Source: Paenarthrobacter sp. A20
GTDB lineage: Bacteria; Actinomycetota; Actinomycetes; Actinomycetales; Micrococcaceae
Length of the DNA stretch: 64,000 bases
Direction: 5' to 3'
Assembly: GCF_024168825.1 (NCBI RefSeq)
Contig: NZ_JALJWH010000001.1
Span: forward strand, 4,650,001 to 4,714,000
Numbering within the stretch: the stretch's first letter is position 1; each line of letters starts with the position of its first letter. The position numbers were made by a program, and so were the translations under genes. Positions 27,189-36,673 of this stretch are shown here, one piece after another. The notes under the pieces are model-generated. The model was not told the origin of the DNA and made no database searches. It was given only the letters and a program-made list of their open reading frames with translations.

Positions 27189-28547
27189 TTAGTCCAGCAC
27201 GTCAGGGTTGGGTTCCTTCTCGGACGAGGGCCGGGCCAATGCACTGGTTTCCAGGGCGAAAACAAGCGGCCCGGTACTCGCGTCACCCGCAATGACCATT
27301 TCGAACAGCGAGTCCGCGAGCCGCTTGAACGGATGCTCACCGGATCCCAGCAACCGCACGCCGGCGAGCGCCATTCCGGCCGGCAACTGCAGCCGGATCC
27401 GCCCCGATACCGGCGCCCGGGTCACTACGGCGTAGACGTCGCCCGTGGCAGAACGGGTGAAGTAGCCCCACCCCGGATAGTCCCAGCCCTCGGCGAAGCC
27501 GCACCCGTAGATGGCTTCCCCGTTGACGGAAAGCCACTCCCCCACTTTCGTGGCGATCCCCACCTCGGCCGGTGCCATGGAACCGTCTCCACGGGGTCCG
27601 AAGTTCAGCAGGAAATTGCCGCCAAGGGACGTGCAGTGGGCGATCATGTCCACCACATCCCACGGGTGCTTCAGAGTTGCCTGGGCCCATGGTCCCTGGT
27701 GATACCCCCAACTGGCCTGCGGAATGGTCATGCACGCTTCCCAATCCCGCTCAGCCACGCCGTGGTCCCATGGCTCCGGCAATCTGCGTTCGTAGCCGCT
27801 TTCGTAATCACCCATGAGTGCTCCGTTGGAATCGACGTGCCGTGCGCCGAAGTCGTCGGCCCGGAGCCTGCTGTTGACCACCACGCCGGGAATCCGTTCC
27901 TTCAGCATCCGCTCGACTTCCCAGGTCCACCACCCGTTGGCTTTCACGGACTCGTCCCAGGTGCCGTCGAACCAGAATCCCTTGACCGACGGATACCGCT
28001 CGGCGAGTTCCTCCAACTGCTTCATCGCAAAGTCGAGGTAGCGGGCGAAAGCCAGGCTGTCGGCGTCGTCCTCCAGCGTGAAACGCCAGTCCGGGTGCCG
28101 CCAGTCCAGCACTGAGTAGTAGAAGTTGACGTCGATTCCCCGGGCCTCGTACGCCGCGACGAGTTCGCCCAGGACATCCCTGCCCGATGGCGTATTGCCC
28201 ATGTGGAAGTCCGTGTGGGCGCTCGGCCACAAGCAAAAGCCGTCATGATGTTTGGTGGTGATGGTCATGTAGCGGGCACCGAGGGCCACCGCCGTGTCCG
28301 CCCACCGTTCGGCGTCGAAGTCAGCCAGGGTGAAGTCCTTCGCCAGCGCTTCCCAGCGCTGCTGCGGAATTTTCGCGACGCGCGGCAGGAACTCGGCCGC
28401 GAACTCCACGTCCTTGCCCTCCCATCGGCCAGCCGGCAGCGAGTAGAGGCCCCAGTGGATGAACTGCCCCACCCGGTGGCTCCGGAACCGCTGCATTGCA
28501 GCATCCTCACGGGGTTTTTCGCGGGACGCGCCGTACTTGAGGTCCAT
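27189..28547 (-). CDS. GH29 alpha-L-fucosidase
   Basis: A 452-residue GH29 hydrolase. Landmarks are GQFIHWGLYSLPAGRWEG near residue 36, TTKHHDGFCLWPS, and the nucleophile Asp at residue 194 in GFWFDGTWD. It would release alpha-linked fucose from glycans. No signal peptide is visible, so it should act on imported oligosaccharides in the cytoplasm. The ATG 28547 overlaps the DUF2264 stop by one base, which decides the start over an in-frame opening at 28571. It is the last gene of the five-gene minus-strand operon. Confidence 0.93.
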   Translation of the reverse strand: MDLKYGASREKPREDAAMQRFRSHRVGQFIHWGLYSLPAGRWEGKDVEFAAEFLPRVAKIPQQRWEALAKDFTLADFDAERWADTAVALGARYMTITTKHHDGFCLWPSAHTDFHMGNTPSGRDVLGELVAAYEARGIDVNFYYSVLDWRHPDWRFTLEDDADSLAFARYLDFAMKQLEELAERYPSVKGFWFDGTWDESVKANGWWTWEVERMLKERIPGVVVNSRLRADDFGARHVDSNGALMGDYESGYERRLPEPWDHGVAERDWEACMTIPQASWGYHQGPWAQATLKHPWDVVDMIAHCTSLGGNFLLNFGPRGDGSMAPAEVGIATKVGEWLSVNGEAIYGCGFAEGWDYPGWGYFTRSATGDVYAVVTRAPVSGRIRLQLPAGMALAGVRLLGSGEHPFKRLADSLFEMVIAGDASTGPLVFALETSALARPSSEKEPNPDVLD

Positions 28548-30493
28548 CACTTTCCCACCTGCCCGTCCCACGGCACAAACGTCCGCAGGTCAAAAGTCTG
28601 CGAAGTGCCGCTCGCCCACGTGACTGACACTTCCGTGCCGGAAACCACGACGGCGGCAGCCGCCTTGAGCGTTTCGGGGGCCGGAGCCTCGTCCCGGGTC
28701 AGGGTGTGGAGCGCGATGTGGACCGTTTCCCCGCTGGTGCGCTGCGCGCCCAGAACCGGTACAGCTGAGTGCTCGCCCATGGCGTTGGCTCCCGCATAGC
28801 GGGTGGTGTCCGGATCCTGCCACCCGTGGATAGCTGTGATTGCCGCGAACACGTCGCCGTTGCTGACCCATGCCGTGTCTTCGGACCGGCCCGCTTGCAC
28901 GGGTTGGGCTCCGGCGACGGCATGACCACCTTCCCGGACGGAATACTCCACCGGTCCGCGGACCAGGTGGCAACGAAGCTCATGAATCCCGTTCACTGCA
29001 GAGACGGTGGTCACGGCAGTGCCGGTCAAGGTCTTTCCATACAGCTGCGGAATGTGCACGGATCCGCTGACGAGTCCGTCCGTGCGGGTGGCGCGGAGGG
29101 CACACCGCCGGCTCGCCACGCCGTCGGACCCCAACAACGCAAGGTGGCCGTCCACATTGTCCTCCCACGCAGCACCCGTGCCCGGGGCCGTGTGCGTGGA
29201 ATAGGAGAACTTGGCGTAATGCGGATCGTCGGGGTCCGTGCCGCCTCCCACTGGCAAGCCGCAGTGATCGCTGCCGTGATTGGTCAGACGCACCAAGCCG
29301 CCGTGGGTGGTCAACGTCCAGCCGGCATCGGGCAAGGACCGCAGCTGAGCCGGACCGTCCGTGGGCTGCGGCTCTTCCACGTCCTGCCACACCCGGTGCT
29401 CCGGCGGGAGGGCCAAGCCAAGGAAGCCGATGCCCGCCAAGTACGGCGAGCCGAAACCGCTGTACGCCTGGCAGGATGCCAGGTGCTCGTCGTACCAGCC
29501 AAGGTTCGGCGGCCCATCCACCCCTACGCCCTTGGCGGTGAAGTTCGCCAGCACACCGGACGCCAAACGTCGGGTTGCGCCCGGGGTCAGCGGGTTCACG
29601 CCCGAGATTTCCGCACACCACAGCGCAGCCAGGACAGCCGTGCGGTACGCCAGGGATCGCCCGACGTGCAGCACCGCTCCATCCTTGGCGAACATGAGGC
29701 TCTGCGTGCCCACGAACTCCCGCAAACGGTCCAGGTGACGGCGGCCCTCAGGGGTGTCCTCCCGGCCGGTCATCTTGTACCAAGCCCACAGATACGGGTG
29801 AATGGCCCACGCGTTGTAGTAGTCGATCGCGTGTTCCGGCCCATCCGTGTACCAGCCATCACCCACATACCAGGACTCCACCCGTGCCACGTTCCGCGCC
29901 CCAATGCAGCCCGACACGTCCTCACCCACCGAACGCAGGAAACCCTCAGCCATTGCGGGGAACAGCTGCCAGTTGTTGCCCCACACCTCAAGCCGGGCAT
30001 GGTGCCGCAACCAATCCGCAACCTGCTTCTTCTCCCCCGCCGACAAGGGCTCCCACAGCCACTCTCGGGCAATGTAGAGCGAGAAGGCGATGTTCGCCGC
30101 TTCCACGATCGAGTTGGTCACCCCCAGCAAAGGAGACTTGCAGGTGACCCCCAACGGCCAGCGTTCCTCTCCCCCCGGATCAGTGCCGGCAAGCAGCGCC
30201 TCCCGGTACCAGGCCGCCAAACCCAGCCGATCCTGGCCACATGCACCGGCAATCCGCGGCGCAGCCATCAACAGGCTCCGCCCGATGGTTTCCATGCCTT
30301 CCCGGCGCTCGCCGTCGCGGGTCACCGGGCCAGGGAGGCGTGGGCTCGCCTTCAACGGGCTGGAATATTGGCGGATGTGTTCCAGCCAGTGGTCAGCCGT
30401 GGCCTCCCAGTGGCTGCGGGTCCAGCCCGTGAATGGGGACTGGTCTTTGTTGGTTTCGGGTAGCCACGGCAAGTTGGGCAGGGACTGTGTCAC
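28547..30493 (-). CDS. DUF2264 protein
   Basis: A 648-residue cytoplasmic protein of the DUF2264 family. The N-terminal 380 residues are helix- and Trp-rich (WYREALLAGTD, GNNWQLFPAMAEGFLRSVG, DGWYTDGPEHAIDYYNAWAIHPYLWAWYK), which suggests an alpha/alpha-barrel like those of polysaccharide lyases and unsaturated uronyl hydrolases. The rest is beta-rich. I know of no established activity for the family, but genomic links to lyases are common. In this operon it could process the unsaturated uronate ends that a PL8 lyase creates; that is inference. Confidence 0.88.
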   Translation of the reverse strand: MTQSLPNLPWLPETNKDQSPFTGWTRSHWEATADHWLEHIRQYSSPLKASPRLPGPVTRDGERREGMETIGRSLLMAAPRIAGACGQDRLGLAAWYREALLAGTDPGGEERWPLGVTCKSPLLGVTNSIVEAANIAFSLYIAREWLWEPLSAGEKKQVADWLRHHARLEVWGNNWQLFPAMAEGFLRSVGEDVSGCIGARNVARVESWYVGDGWYTDGPEHAIDYYNAWAIHPYLWAWYKMTGREDTPEGRRHLDRLREFVGTQSLMFAKDGAVLHVGRSLAYRTAVLAALWCAEISGVNPLTPGATRRLASGVLANFTAKGVGVDGPPNLGWYDEHLASCQAYSGFGSPYLAGIGFLGLALPPEHRVWQDVEEPQPTDGPAQLRSLPDAGWTLTTHGGLVRLTNHGSDHCGLPVGGGTDPDDPHYAKFSYSTHTAPGTGAAWEDNVDGHLALLGSDGVASRRCALRATRTDGLVSGSVHIPQLYGKTLTGTAVTTVSAVNGIHELRCHLVRGPVEYSVREGGHAVAGAQPVQAGRSEDTAWVSNGDVFAAITAIHGWQDPDTTRYAGANAMGEHSAVPVLGAQRTSGETVHIALHTLTRDEAPAPETLKAAAAVVVSGTEVSVTWASGTSQTFDLRTFVPWDGQVGK

Positions 30494-30539
30494 GGTGTTG
30501 GGTCCTTGGGTTCAGGCAAACTGGGGTTGTGCGGACTGG

Positions 30540-32189
30540 CTACTTGGCCAAGGCCGATTCGTATTCGCCGCGGATGGTGTCTCCGCCGTTCTTCTTCCAG
30601 TCCGCCACGGCGCTCTTGAGTGCGTCCATGGTGCCACGTCCGGCGATGACTGCCGTGGCGGCGTCGGACACAGGCTGTCCGAGCTTGGCGCCCTTGCTGG
30701 CGTTCGTGGGGCTGAACAGCGTGCCACACGGATCTTCGACGCCCAGCGGAATGAGCTTTGAGTAGGCGTTGTGCATGACGTCCACGATGTCCTTGTTGCT
30801 GGGGTCGTAGACAACCTGCTGCGGCGCGGCGAGGTACTTCCACGGCACGGCGTTGTCCAGCAAAGCACGCTCGGTGACCACGGGATTGCCGTTGGCATCC
30901 AGGGTGTAGTCTGCTCCTTCTGCTCCGTAGTTGAGCAGCAGGTACTCTTCGCTGCCGAACGGGGCCGCCAGGAAGTTTGCAACCGCCAGGACTTCCTTGA
31001 GCTTGGCTTCGTCGGCCTTCTTCAGCATGACAGTGGCGAAGGTGATGTTATCCAACCAGGTCTGTGCCTTGCCGCCGTCGTGGCCTACTGGGATGAACGG
31101 CACGGCGTTGTTGGCCTTGTTGGCGGCGGGGATGCTGCGGCCGTAGCCGGTGGGGCCAATGTAAGCGGGGAGGCCGTCGTAGATCATGGCCACCTTGCCG
31201 GAGATGAAGGAGTTCACCATCTGCGACTTGGTCCAGCCCTCGGAGCCCGGCACGTAGAGGCCGTCTTTGTAGAGCTTGGCTGCGAACTCGATCGCGGCCA
31301 TGTATTCGTCCGTTTCGAACGCCCTGGTGAGTTTGCCGCCGTCGTTCTTCCAGACGTTCGGCGTCCGGAACATGTGGTGCAGCATCGTCAGGCCGAACTT
31401 GGTACTGCCCAACGCCCACTGGTTCTTGGACGGGTTGGTGAGCTCCTTGGCCACCCGGTAGAAATCGTCCTTGTCCTTGATGTCCTCGGTGGACTTGATG
31501 CCCACGTTCTCCAACAGGGTCTGGTTCACGAAGCCGGAGCCACCGGTCAGGTTGCGCGGGATGGGCAGCGAGTAGAGCTTGCCGGCCTGGACGGTTTGCT
31601 TCCAGAACACCTCCGGGATGGCGGCCAGGTTGGGGTAATCCTTGATCTTGTCGCCACCCAGCATCGGCGTCAGGTCCGCGCACTTGGCCTGGAGGAACTC
31701 CACGATGTTGGGCACGGCGGCGCCGTCGTTGAGCATGAGGTCGGGCAGCTCGCCGCCGGCAATGATCGTGTTGAACTTGGTGGCGTAGTCATCCGAGGAC
31801 ACCGAGGTGATCTCCACCTGACCGCCCAGGCGTGCTTCGATGGCCTGCCACGCGGGGTTGTCCGCCCGGGCGTTGGGGGCCGTGCCGAACAGGTTGGTGA
31901 TGGCGGTGACCTTGCCACCCTTGAGCGGTGGGCTCTCCACGCTTCGGAACGGTGCGGGGTACTTGTAGAACGCCGCCGGCACGCCTTCTGCCGTGCCGGC
32001 GATGTCCGCCGCGGCCGCCTTAAGGGGCATGTGCGTGGGGAGCAATGCTTCGCTGGCGTTCGAGGCAACAGTGGTGGTTCGCTGGCCGCAGCCCACCAAG
32101 GCCCCGCCGCTGAACAACGCCAGGGCGCCGATGCCCGTGACGGAAAGGAAGTTCCGGCGGCTGGGGCCGGAAGTCTGGATTGATTTCAT
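30540..32189 (-). CDS. sugar ABC transporter substrate-binding lipoprotein
   Basis: A 549-residue extracellular binding protein of the LplA type used by CUT1 oligosaccharide importers. The N-terminus has both a twin-arginine-like SRRNFLSVTG and a lipobox ending at Cys34 (GALVGC), so it is a lipid-anchored, possibly Tat-exported protein. The ATG at 32189 gives a proper signal peptide; the frame runs on upstream into the permease gene but is shadow. It binds the imported oligosaccharide and delivers it to the two permeases encoded just upstream in the operon. Confidence 0.92.
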   Translation of the reverse strand: MKSIQTSGPSRRNFLSVTGIGALALFSGGALVGCGQRTTTVASNASEALLPTHMPLKAAAADIAGTAEGVPAAFYKYPAPFRSVESPPLKGGKVTAITNLFGTAPNARADNPAWQAIEARLGGQVEITSVSSDDYATKFNTIIAGGELPDLMLNDGAAVPNIVEFLQAKCADLTPMLGGDKIKDYPNLAAIPEVFWKQTVQAGKLYSLPIPRNLTGGSGFVNQTLLENVGIKSTEDIKDKDDFYRVAKELTNPSKNQWALGSTKFGLTMLHHMFRTPNVWKNDGGKLTRAFETDEYMAAIEFAAKLYKDGLYVPGSEGWTKSQMVNSFISGKVAMIYDGLPAYIGPTGYGRSIPAANKANNAVPFIPVGHDGGKAQTWLDNITFATVMLKKADEAKLKEVLAVANFLAAPFGSEEYLLLNYGAEGADYTLDANGNPVVTERALLDNAVPWKYLAAPQQVVYDPSNKDIVDVMHNAYSKLIPLGVEDPCGTLFSPTNASKGAKLGQPVSDAATAVIAGRGTMDALKSAVADWKKNGGDTIRGEYESALAK

Positions 32190-32215
32190 GGGATGCCCTT
32201 TCACAAATGGTTTGA

Positions 32216-33160
32216 CTAGCCTTTGATGGCGCCGGTGAGGACGCCTTTGGTGAAGTACCGCTGAAGGAACGGGAACACGATCACGATGGGGATCAGCGAA
32301 ATCACGACGACGGCCATCTGGATCGCTTGCGACGGCACCGCGATCTCGGCTACTGCGGAGTCGCCCATGGGCTGGCCCAGCAGGACGTATTGGCGCAGGA
32401 TCATGGACAGCGGCCACTTGTCGTCGTTCAGGTAGAGCATGGCGTTGAAGAATGCGTTCCAGTACCCCACGGCGTAGAAGAGCCCGACGACCGCCAACAC
32501 ACCACGTGAGAGTGGCAACACCATCTGGACCAGGATGCGGAAGTCGCCGGCGCCGTCGATCTTCGCCGCCTCGAAGAGCTCCTGCGGCAGGTTCATGAAG
32601 AAGGACCTCACCACCACCAGGTTGAAGGCACTCATCAAGGTGGGCAGGACCAAGGCCGCGTAGCTGTCCAGCAATCCGAGTTCCTTGACCATGAGGAAGC
32701 TGGGAATGATGCCCGGGCTGAAGAGCATGGTGAACAGGGCCGTCATGAGGAAGAAGCGGCCGCCCACGAGGTCCCGGCGGGTCAGTCCGTACGCCATCGC
32801 GACCGTGACCACCAGTGACAGGGCCGTGCCCACGGTGGTGATCACCAGGGACCGGATCAGCGCATCAGTGACAACGCCACCGGCGAAGATGGTCTGGTAC
32901 GCAGCGAAAGTGGGCTCCTTGGGGAAGAGCACCAGGCCGTTGTTGTTGGCGATCTCGCTTTGGCTGGACAGGCTCGTGGCGAGGACCGCAAGCAGGGGGT
33001 ACAGGGCCAGGAAGCAAATGACCACCAGCGCGATGGCCTTGGAGACTTGCACGGCCGGCTTGGGCTTTTCCATCCAGACGGGGCGGGTGTCCTTTGTTTT
33101 CGGCCTGTTTTTCGGGCGGCGGCCCAGGCCGGCCACCAGTGTGCTACTTGGATTTGCCAT
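32216..33160 (-). CDS. carbohydrate ABC permease, LplC type
   Basis: A 314-residue inner-membrane permease with six helices after a basic N-terminal segment. The conserved cytoplasmic loop reads EAAKIDGAGDFRILVQMVLPLSRG, the EAA motif that contacts the ATPase. ATG 33160 is 12 nt from a GGAAGG site; it overlaps the preceding permease gene by 17 nt. It forms the translocation pore together with the LplB-type subunit. Confidence 0.92.
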   Translation of the reverse strand: MANPSSTLVAGLGRRPKNRPKTKDTRPVWMEKPKPAVQVSKAIALVVICFLALYPLLAVLATSLSSQSEIANNNGLVLFPKEPTFAAYQTIFAGGVVTDALIRSLVITTVGTALSLVVTVAMAYGLTRRDLVGGRFFLMTALFTMLFSPGIIPSFLMVKELGLLDSYAALVLPTLMSAFNLVVVRSFFMNLPQELFEAAKIDGAGDFRILVQMVLPLSRGVLAVVGLFYAVGYWNAFFNAMLYLNDDKWPLSMILRQYVLLGQPMGDSAVAEIAVPSQAIQMAVVVISLIPIVIVFPFLQRYFTKGVLTGAIKG

Positions 33161-34187
33161 TGGAATAGACACCTTCCTGTCCAAAGAAATGCGCGAGCTT
33201 GTTGGCGCCGAGCACCAGGATCAGTCCGACGATCCCCTTGACGAGTCCGACGGCGGCGGCCGGTCCCCACTGCCCGTCCTGAATGCCATGGAAGTAGACG
33301 TAGGTATCCAACACTTCGCCTGCACCGGGTCCCACGTTGTCGCGCTGCAGGACGATCTGTTCGAACCCGACGGACAGGATGCTGCCGAGGTTGAGGATGA
33401 GCAGCAGGACGATCACCGGCATGATCCCCGGGAGCGTGATGTGCCAGAGCCGGTGACGGGCGTTTGCCCCATCCACGGCGGCGGCTTCGTAGAGCTCCTG
33501 GTCCACGTTCATGAGGGCGGCCAGGAAGATGATGGTTCCCCAGCCGGCGTCTTTCCAGATGGACTGGATGGTGACCAGGAAGGGGAAGAACTCCGGCGTG
33601 GTCATGGCATCGAAGCGCGGCAGGCCCAGGTTTTCCAGCAGGTGCGGAACGGCCCCGGTAGCGCCGAGGACCTCGGAGAAGACCGCCACGATGATGACCC
33701 AACCGATGAAGTGCGGCAGGTAGACAACGCTCTGCACGAACTTCCGGATCTTGTTGGAGACGATGCTGTTGAGCAGCAGGGCCAGGCAGATGGGAACCGG
33801 GAAGAAGAGGGCCAGCTGGAGGCCCGTGATCACCAGTGTGTTGCGGAGGGCCTCCCAGAATGCACCGTCCTGGAACATGGCCGCGAAGTTGTCCAGGCCT
33901 ACCCAGACGCTGTCCATGAAGCCGAGATACGGCTTGTAGTCCAGGAACGCGATGATGTTGCCGGCGAGCGGGACGTAGTGGAACACCACGAAGTACAAGA
34001 AGCCCGGGGCGATCAGGAGCAACATCACTTTGTCGCGTCGGATCCTTGCCGTGAGGCTCTTCTTGCGGGCCTGCCCTCGGGCCGCTTCCTTTGGTGGTCG
34101 ACCCCGACGGCGACCTTCCGCCACCGCAGCCGGCCCACCGACGTCGGGCGTCACGTGGGGCGTGAGTGTCTGGCTGTTGCTGCTCAT
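33144..34187 (-). CDS. carbohydrate ABC permease, LplB type
   Basis: A 347-residue permease. After a basic 50-residue cytoplasmic leader (EGRRRGRPPKEAARG) the first helix is LLLIAPGFLYFVVFHYVPL, and the EAA loop reads EAAAVDGANARHRLWHITLPG. The ATG 34187 has GAGGA at 8 nt. It is the first gene of the minus-strand operon, behind two LacI-type operators. No ATPase gene is present in the cluster, so a shared MsmX-like ATPase elsewhere must energise import. Confidence 0.92.
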   Translation of the reverse strand: MSSNSQTLTPHVTPDVGGPAAVAEGRRRGRPPKEAARGQARKKSLTARIRRDKVMLLLIAPGFLYFVVFHYVPLAGNIIAFLDYKPYLGFMDSVWVGLDNFAAMFQDGAFWEALRNTLVITGLQLALFFPVPICLALLLNSIVSNKIRKFVQSVVYLPHFIGWVIIVAVFSEVLGATGAVPHLLENLGLPRFDAMTTPEFFPFLVTIQSIWKDAGWGTIIFLAALMNVDQELYEAAAVDGANARHRLWHITLPGIMPVIVLLLILNLGSILSVGFEQIVLQRDNVGPGAGEVLDTYVYFHGIQDGQWGPAAAVGLVKGIVGLILVLGANKLAHFFGQEGVYSNGKSK

Positions 34188-34260
34188 GTATTTCCTCTGT
34201 CTGCGCCGCAAGGACGGATGTGGAGTGGCCCGGCGCCTGGGGAGCGCTCAGTGGCTAGAA

Positions 34261-34278
34261 ATAGTAAGCGTTTACTAT
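34261..34278. promoter_or_regulatory. LacI-type operator 1
   Basis: ATAGTAAGCGTTTACTAT is a CG-centred near-palindrome typical of LacI-family sites. It lies in the divergent promoter region, 74 bp before the LplB-type permease start. Its half-sites match operator 2. Confidence 0.7.
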
Positions 34279-34392
34279 GGAGAAGAAGCTACCCAGTTGC
34301 ACGGTGTGATGTCAATAACATGCACAAAACCATACAAACGTTGATTCTGCGGGATTGACAGGATTTCAACTACCCGCCTAGGGTGACTGGAA

Positions 34393-34410
34393 ATAGCAAG
34401 CGCTTTCTAT
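34393..34410. promoter_or_regulatory. LacI-type operator 2
   Basis: ATAGCAAGCGCTTTCTAT shares the pattern ATAGYAAGCGYTTWCTAT with operator 1, 132 bp apart centre to centre. It lies 33 bp upstream of the dehydrogenase GTG, so one LacI protein could control both divergent operons, perhaps by looping. Confidence 0.7.
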
Positions 34411-34442
34411 AGTTTTCCATCGACGAACCGGACGGAACCGCA

Positions 34443-35468
34443 GTGACCACCAACCTCCACCAAGCCGGCACCATCAAGGCTGCGTTCGTGATGGGCCGCA
34501 ACACCCTGCGCACCCTGTTCAGCCCCGAGGACCTGGCGCGACTCCACGGAATGGTCACCCTGGTGGACTCCGAGCCCATTGCGGACTTTTCCGCGCCGGG
34601 AGCTTTGGAGCTGCTGGCAGATGCGGAACTGCTCATCACAGGGTGGGGTGCACCCACCATTGACGCCTTCGTGGTGGACCAGCTGCCCAGGTTGCGGTGC
34701 ATCGTCCATGCGGCGGGCACCGTCAAGACGTTCCTGTCCCCCGCGGTTTACGAGCGCGGGATAGAGGTGTCATCATCTGCTGCCGCCAACGCCGTGCCAG
34801 TGGCGGAGTTTACATTTGCCGCGATCGTCATGGGCCTCAAGCGGGCCCGCAGGTTCAGCGAACAATTGCGCATCACAGGGGCCTCGCGCAACACGTCCGG
34901 TTTCCCCACCATTGGAACCAACGGCGTGACCATCGGACTGGTGGGGGCCTCCCGCGTCGGCCGCCTAGTGATCGGGCTGCTCAAGAACCTCGATGCCCGG
35001 GTGCTGGTCTACGATCCTTACCTCACCGTCGTCGACGCCTCGGAACTTGGCGTTGAAACCGTCGGACTGGACCAGTTGTGCGCGATGTCCGATGTTGTGA
35101 GCGTCCACGCTCCGGACATCGCGGAAACGCGGGGCATCATCGGCGCGCAGCAACTCGCCCTCATGAAGGACGGAACGCTGGTCATCAATACGGCCCGCGG
35201 CGCCCTCATCGATGCCACCGCTCTGACCGCCGAGCTGGTTTCCGGACGGCTGGACGCGTATCTTGACGTCACAGATCCAGAGCCGCTCCCAGCCAGCTCC
35301 GTGCTGCACACACTGCCCAATGTGGTGCTGACACCCCACATTGCGGGGGCGATGGGCAACGAAATCCACCGTTTGGGCAGCCACGCCGTGATGGAAATCC
35401 GCCGATTGAGCGAGGGCTTGCCCTTGGCTTATCCGGTATTGGCCGCGGATCTTGCGAGAATCGCTTAG
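34443..35468 (+). CDS. D-2-hydroxyacid dehydrogenase family protein
   Basis: A 341-residue NAD(P)-dependent dehydrogenase related to phosphoglycerate/glyoxylate reductases. The Rossmann turn reads GLVGASRVGR, with Ser in place of the usual middle Gly. The catalytic Arg is in NTARGALID and the catalytic His in LTPHIAGA. It should reduce or oxidise a 2-keto/2-hydroxy acid. Its GTG start is behind LacI operator 2, and its stop overlaps the LacI gene by one base. In this context it may act on a sugar-acid breakdown product; the substrate is not evident. Confidence 0.87.
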   Translation: MTTNLHQAGTIKAAFVMGRNTLRTLFSPEDLARLHGMVTLVDSEPIADFSAPGALELLADAELLITGWGAPTIDAFVVDQLPRLRCIVHAAGTVKTFLSPAVYERGIEVSSSAAANAVPVAEFTFAAIVMGLKRARRFSEQLRITGASRNTSGFPTIGTNGVTIGLVGASRVGRLVIGLLKNLDARVLVYDPYLTVVDASELGVETVGLDQLCAMSDVVSVHAPDIAETRGIIGAQQLALMKDGTLVINTARGALIDATALTAELVSGRLDAYLDVTDPEPLPASSVLHTLPNVVLTPHIAGAMGNEIHRLGSHAVMEIRRLSEGLPLAYPVLAADLARIA

Positions 35469-36562
35469 TGACTGAGAAAAGCTCCCCCACAGATCCGATC
35501 CACGCCCGCGGCGGCAGCGGCGCCACCATTGCCGACGTTGCGCAGGCGGCAGGCGTGTCGGTGGCCACCGTTTCGAGGGCCTTGAGCGGCAACTACCCGG
35601 TGGCAAAAGCCACGCGCGAGCGCATCTTCCGGTCCGTGGCTGATCTTGGCTACGTGGCCAATGCGCATGCCCGTGCCCTCGCCGGTGCCACGACGCGCAC
35701 CGTCGGAATCATCATCAACGACGTCGCCGATCCCTTCTTCGCCTACATCGCCCGCGGAGTTGAGAGGCAGGCGAGCGCAGAGGGACGCATGTGCCTTATC
35801 ACCGCGACCCACGGAGACAAGGAACGCGAACTCGCACTGGTGGACCTCATGCGCGAGCAACGTACCGATGCCGTGATCCTGGTGGGTGGGGCCTCGGACG
35901 ACCCCAGATACAGGAAGCAAATGGCCGACCGTGCCCGTGCACTTTCTGCGGCCGGATCATCCCTGGTTCTCTGCGGACGCCCTTCGTTGGGGGCCGGCGT
36001 CCCTACCAAAATGGTCACCTACGACAACGAAGGTGGTGCCTTCGCGATCACGGACTACCTGATCTCCCAGGGACACCGCAGGATCCTTTACGTTGGCGGC
36101 CCCCGCGATTTCTCGACGACGGCCTCTCGGCTTGCCGGCTTCTACCGCGCTCTGGATGCCCGCGGCATTGAGCGGGATCCTTCGCTGGTCCACGAGGGCG
36201 CGTTTGGCCGTGGTTTCGGATACAGCCGCATGCGCGAGCTGCTGGACCAGGAGATCGACTTCACTGCGGTCTTCGGTGCCAACGACCTCGTGGCCGCCGG
36301 CATCCTGGAGGCGCTCGAGGAACGCGGAATCCGGGTTCCCCAGGATGTCTCAGTGGTTGGCTACGACGACGTTCCGGTGGCAAGCGAGCTTCGACCGCGG
36401 CTCACCACGGTCCGCGTTCCGCTGGAAGAACTGGGTCGTGAAGCCGTGCGGTTGGCCCTGTCCCAGTCACCGCACGACGCCGGCGCCTCATCTGACAACA
36501 CGCTCACGGTCGGCACCCACATAGTCATCCGGGACTCGGTTTCGCCTCCCAACAAGGCCTGA
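35468..36562 (+). CDS. LacI family transcriptional regulator
   Basis: A 364-residue repressor. The DNA-binding helix-turn-helix and hinge lie at about residues 18-70 (TIADVAQAAGVSVATVSRAL then RIFRSVADLGYVAN), followed by the periplasmic-binding-like effector domain with FGANDLVAAGILEAL and VVGYDDVPVASEL. GTG 35468 overlaps the preceding stop (TAGTG). It is the obvious candidate to bind the two CG-centred operators and to sense an oligosaccharide or uronate intermediate of the island. Confidence 0.93.
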   Translation: MTEKSSPTDPIHARGGSGATIADVAQAAGVSVATVSRALSGNYPVAKATRERIFRSVADLGYVANAHARALAGATTRTVGIIINDVADPFFAYIARGVERQASAEGRMCLITATHGDKERELALVDLMREQRTDAVILVGGASDDPRYRKQMADRARALSAAGSSLVLCGRPSLGAGVPTKMVTYDNEGGAFAITDYLISQGHRRILYVGGPRDFSTTASRLAGFYRALDARGIERDPSLVHEGAFGRGFGYSRMRELLDQEIDFTAVFGANDLVAAGILEALEERGIRVPQDVSVVGYDDVPVASELRPRLTTVRVPLEELGREAVRLALSQSPHDAGASSDNTLTVGTHIVIRDSVSPPNKA

Positions 36563-36609
36563 GCAGTTTTGTTCATTTCTGTTGAGGTGGCCGGGAACCG
36601 GACATAAAG

Positions 36610-36630
36610 TTGCGGAAACTTTCACCGCAA
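36610..36630. promoter_or_regulatory. inverted repeat upstream of the PL8 gene
   Basis: TTGCGG-N9-CCGCAA with a GAAACTTTC core, 44 bp before the likely lyase start. It could be an extra regulator site for the lyase or a short hairpin. Confidence 0.35.
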
Positions 36631-36673
36631 TGTCCACCCCATCACGCCTGGAACAGTTTTGAACGGAGCAGTT

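Noticed and set aside
28769..30463. A 564-codon plus-strand frame
   Set aside because: Antisense to the DUF2264 gene; Arg/Gly/Val-rich with no domain.
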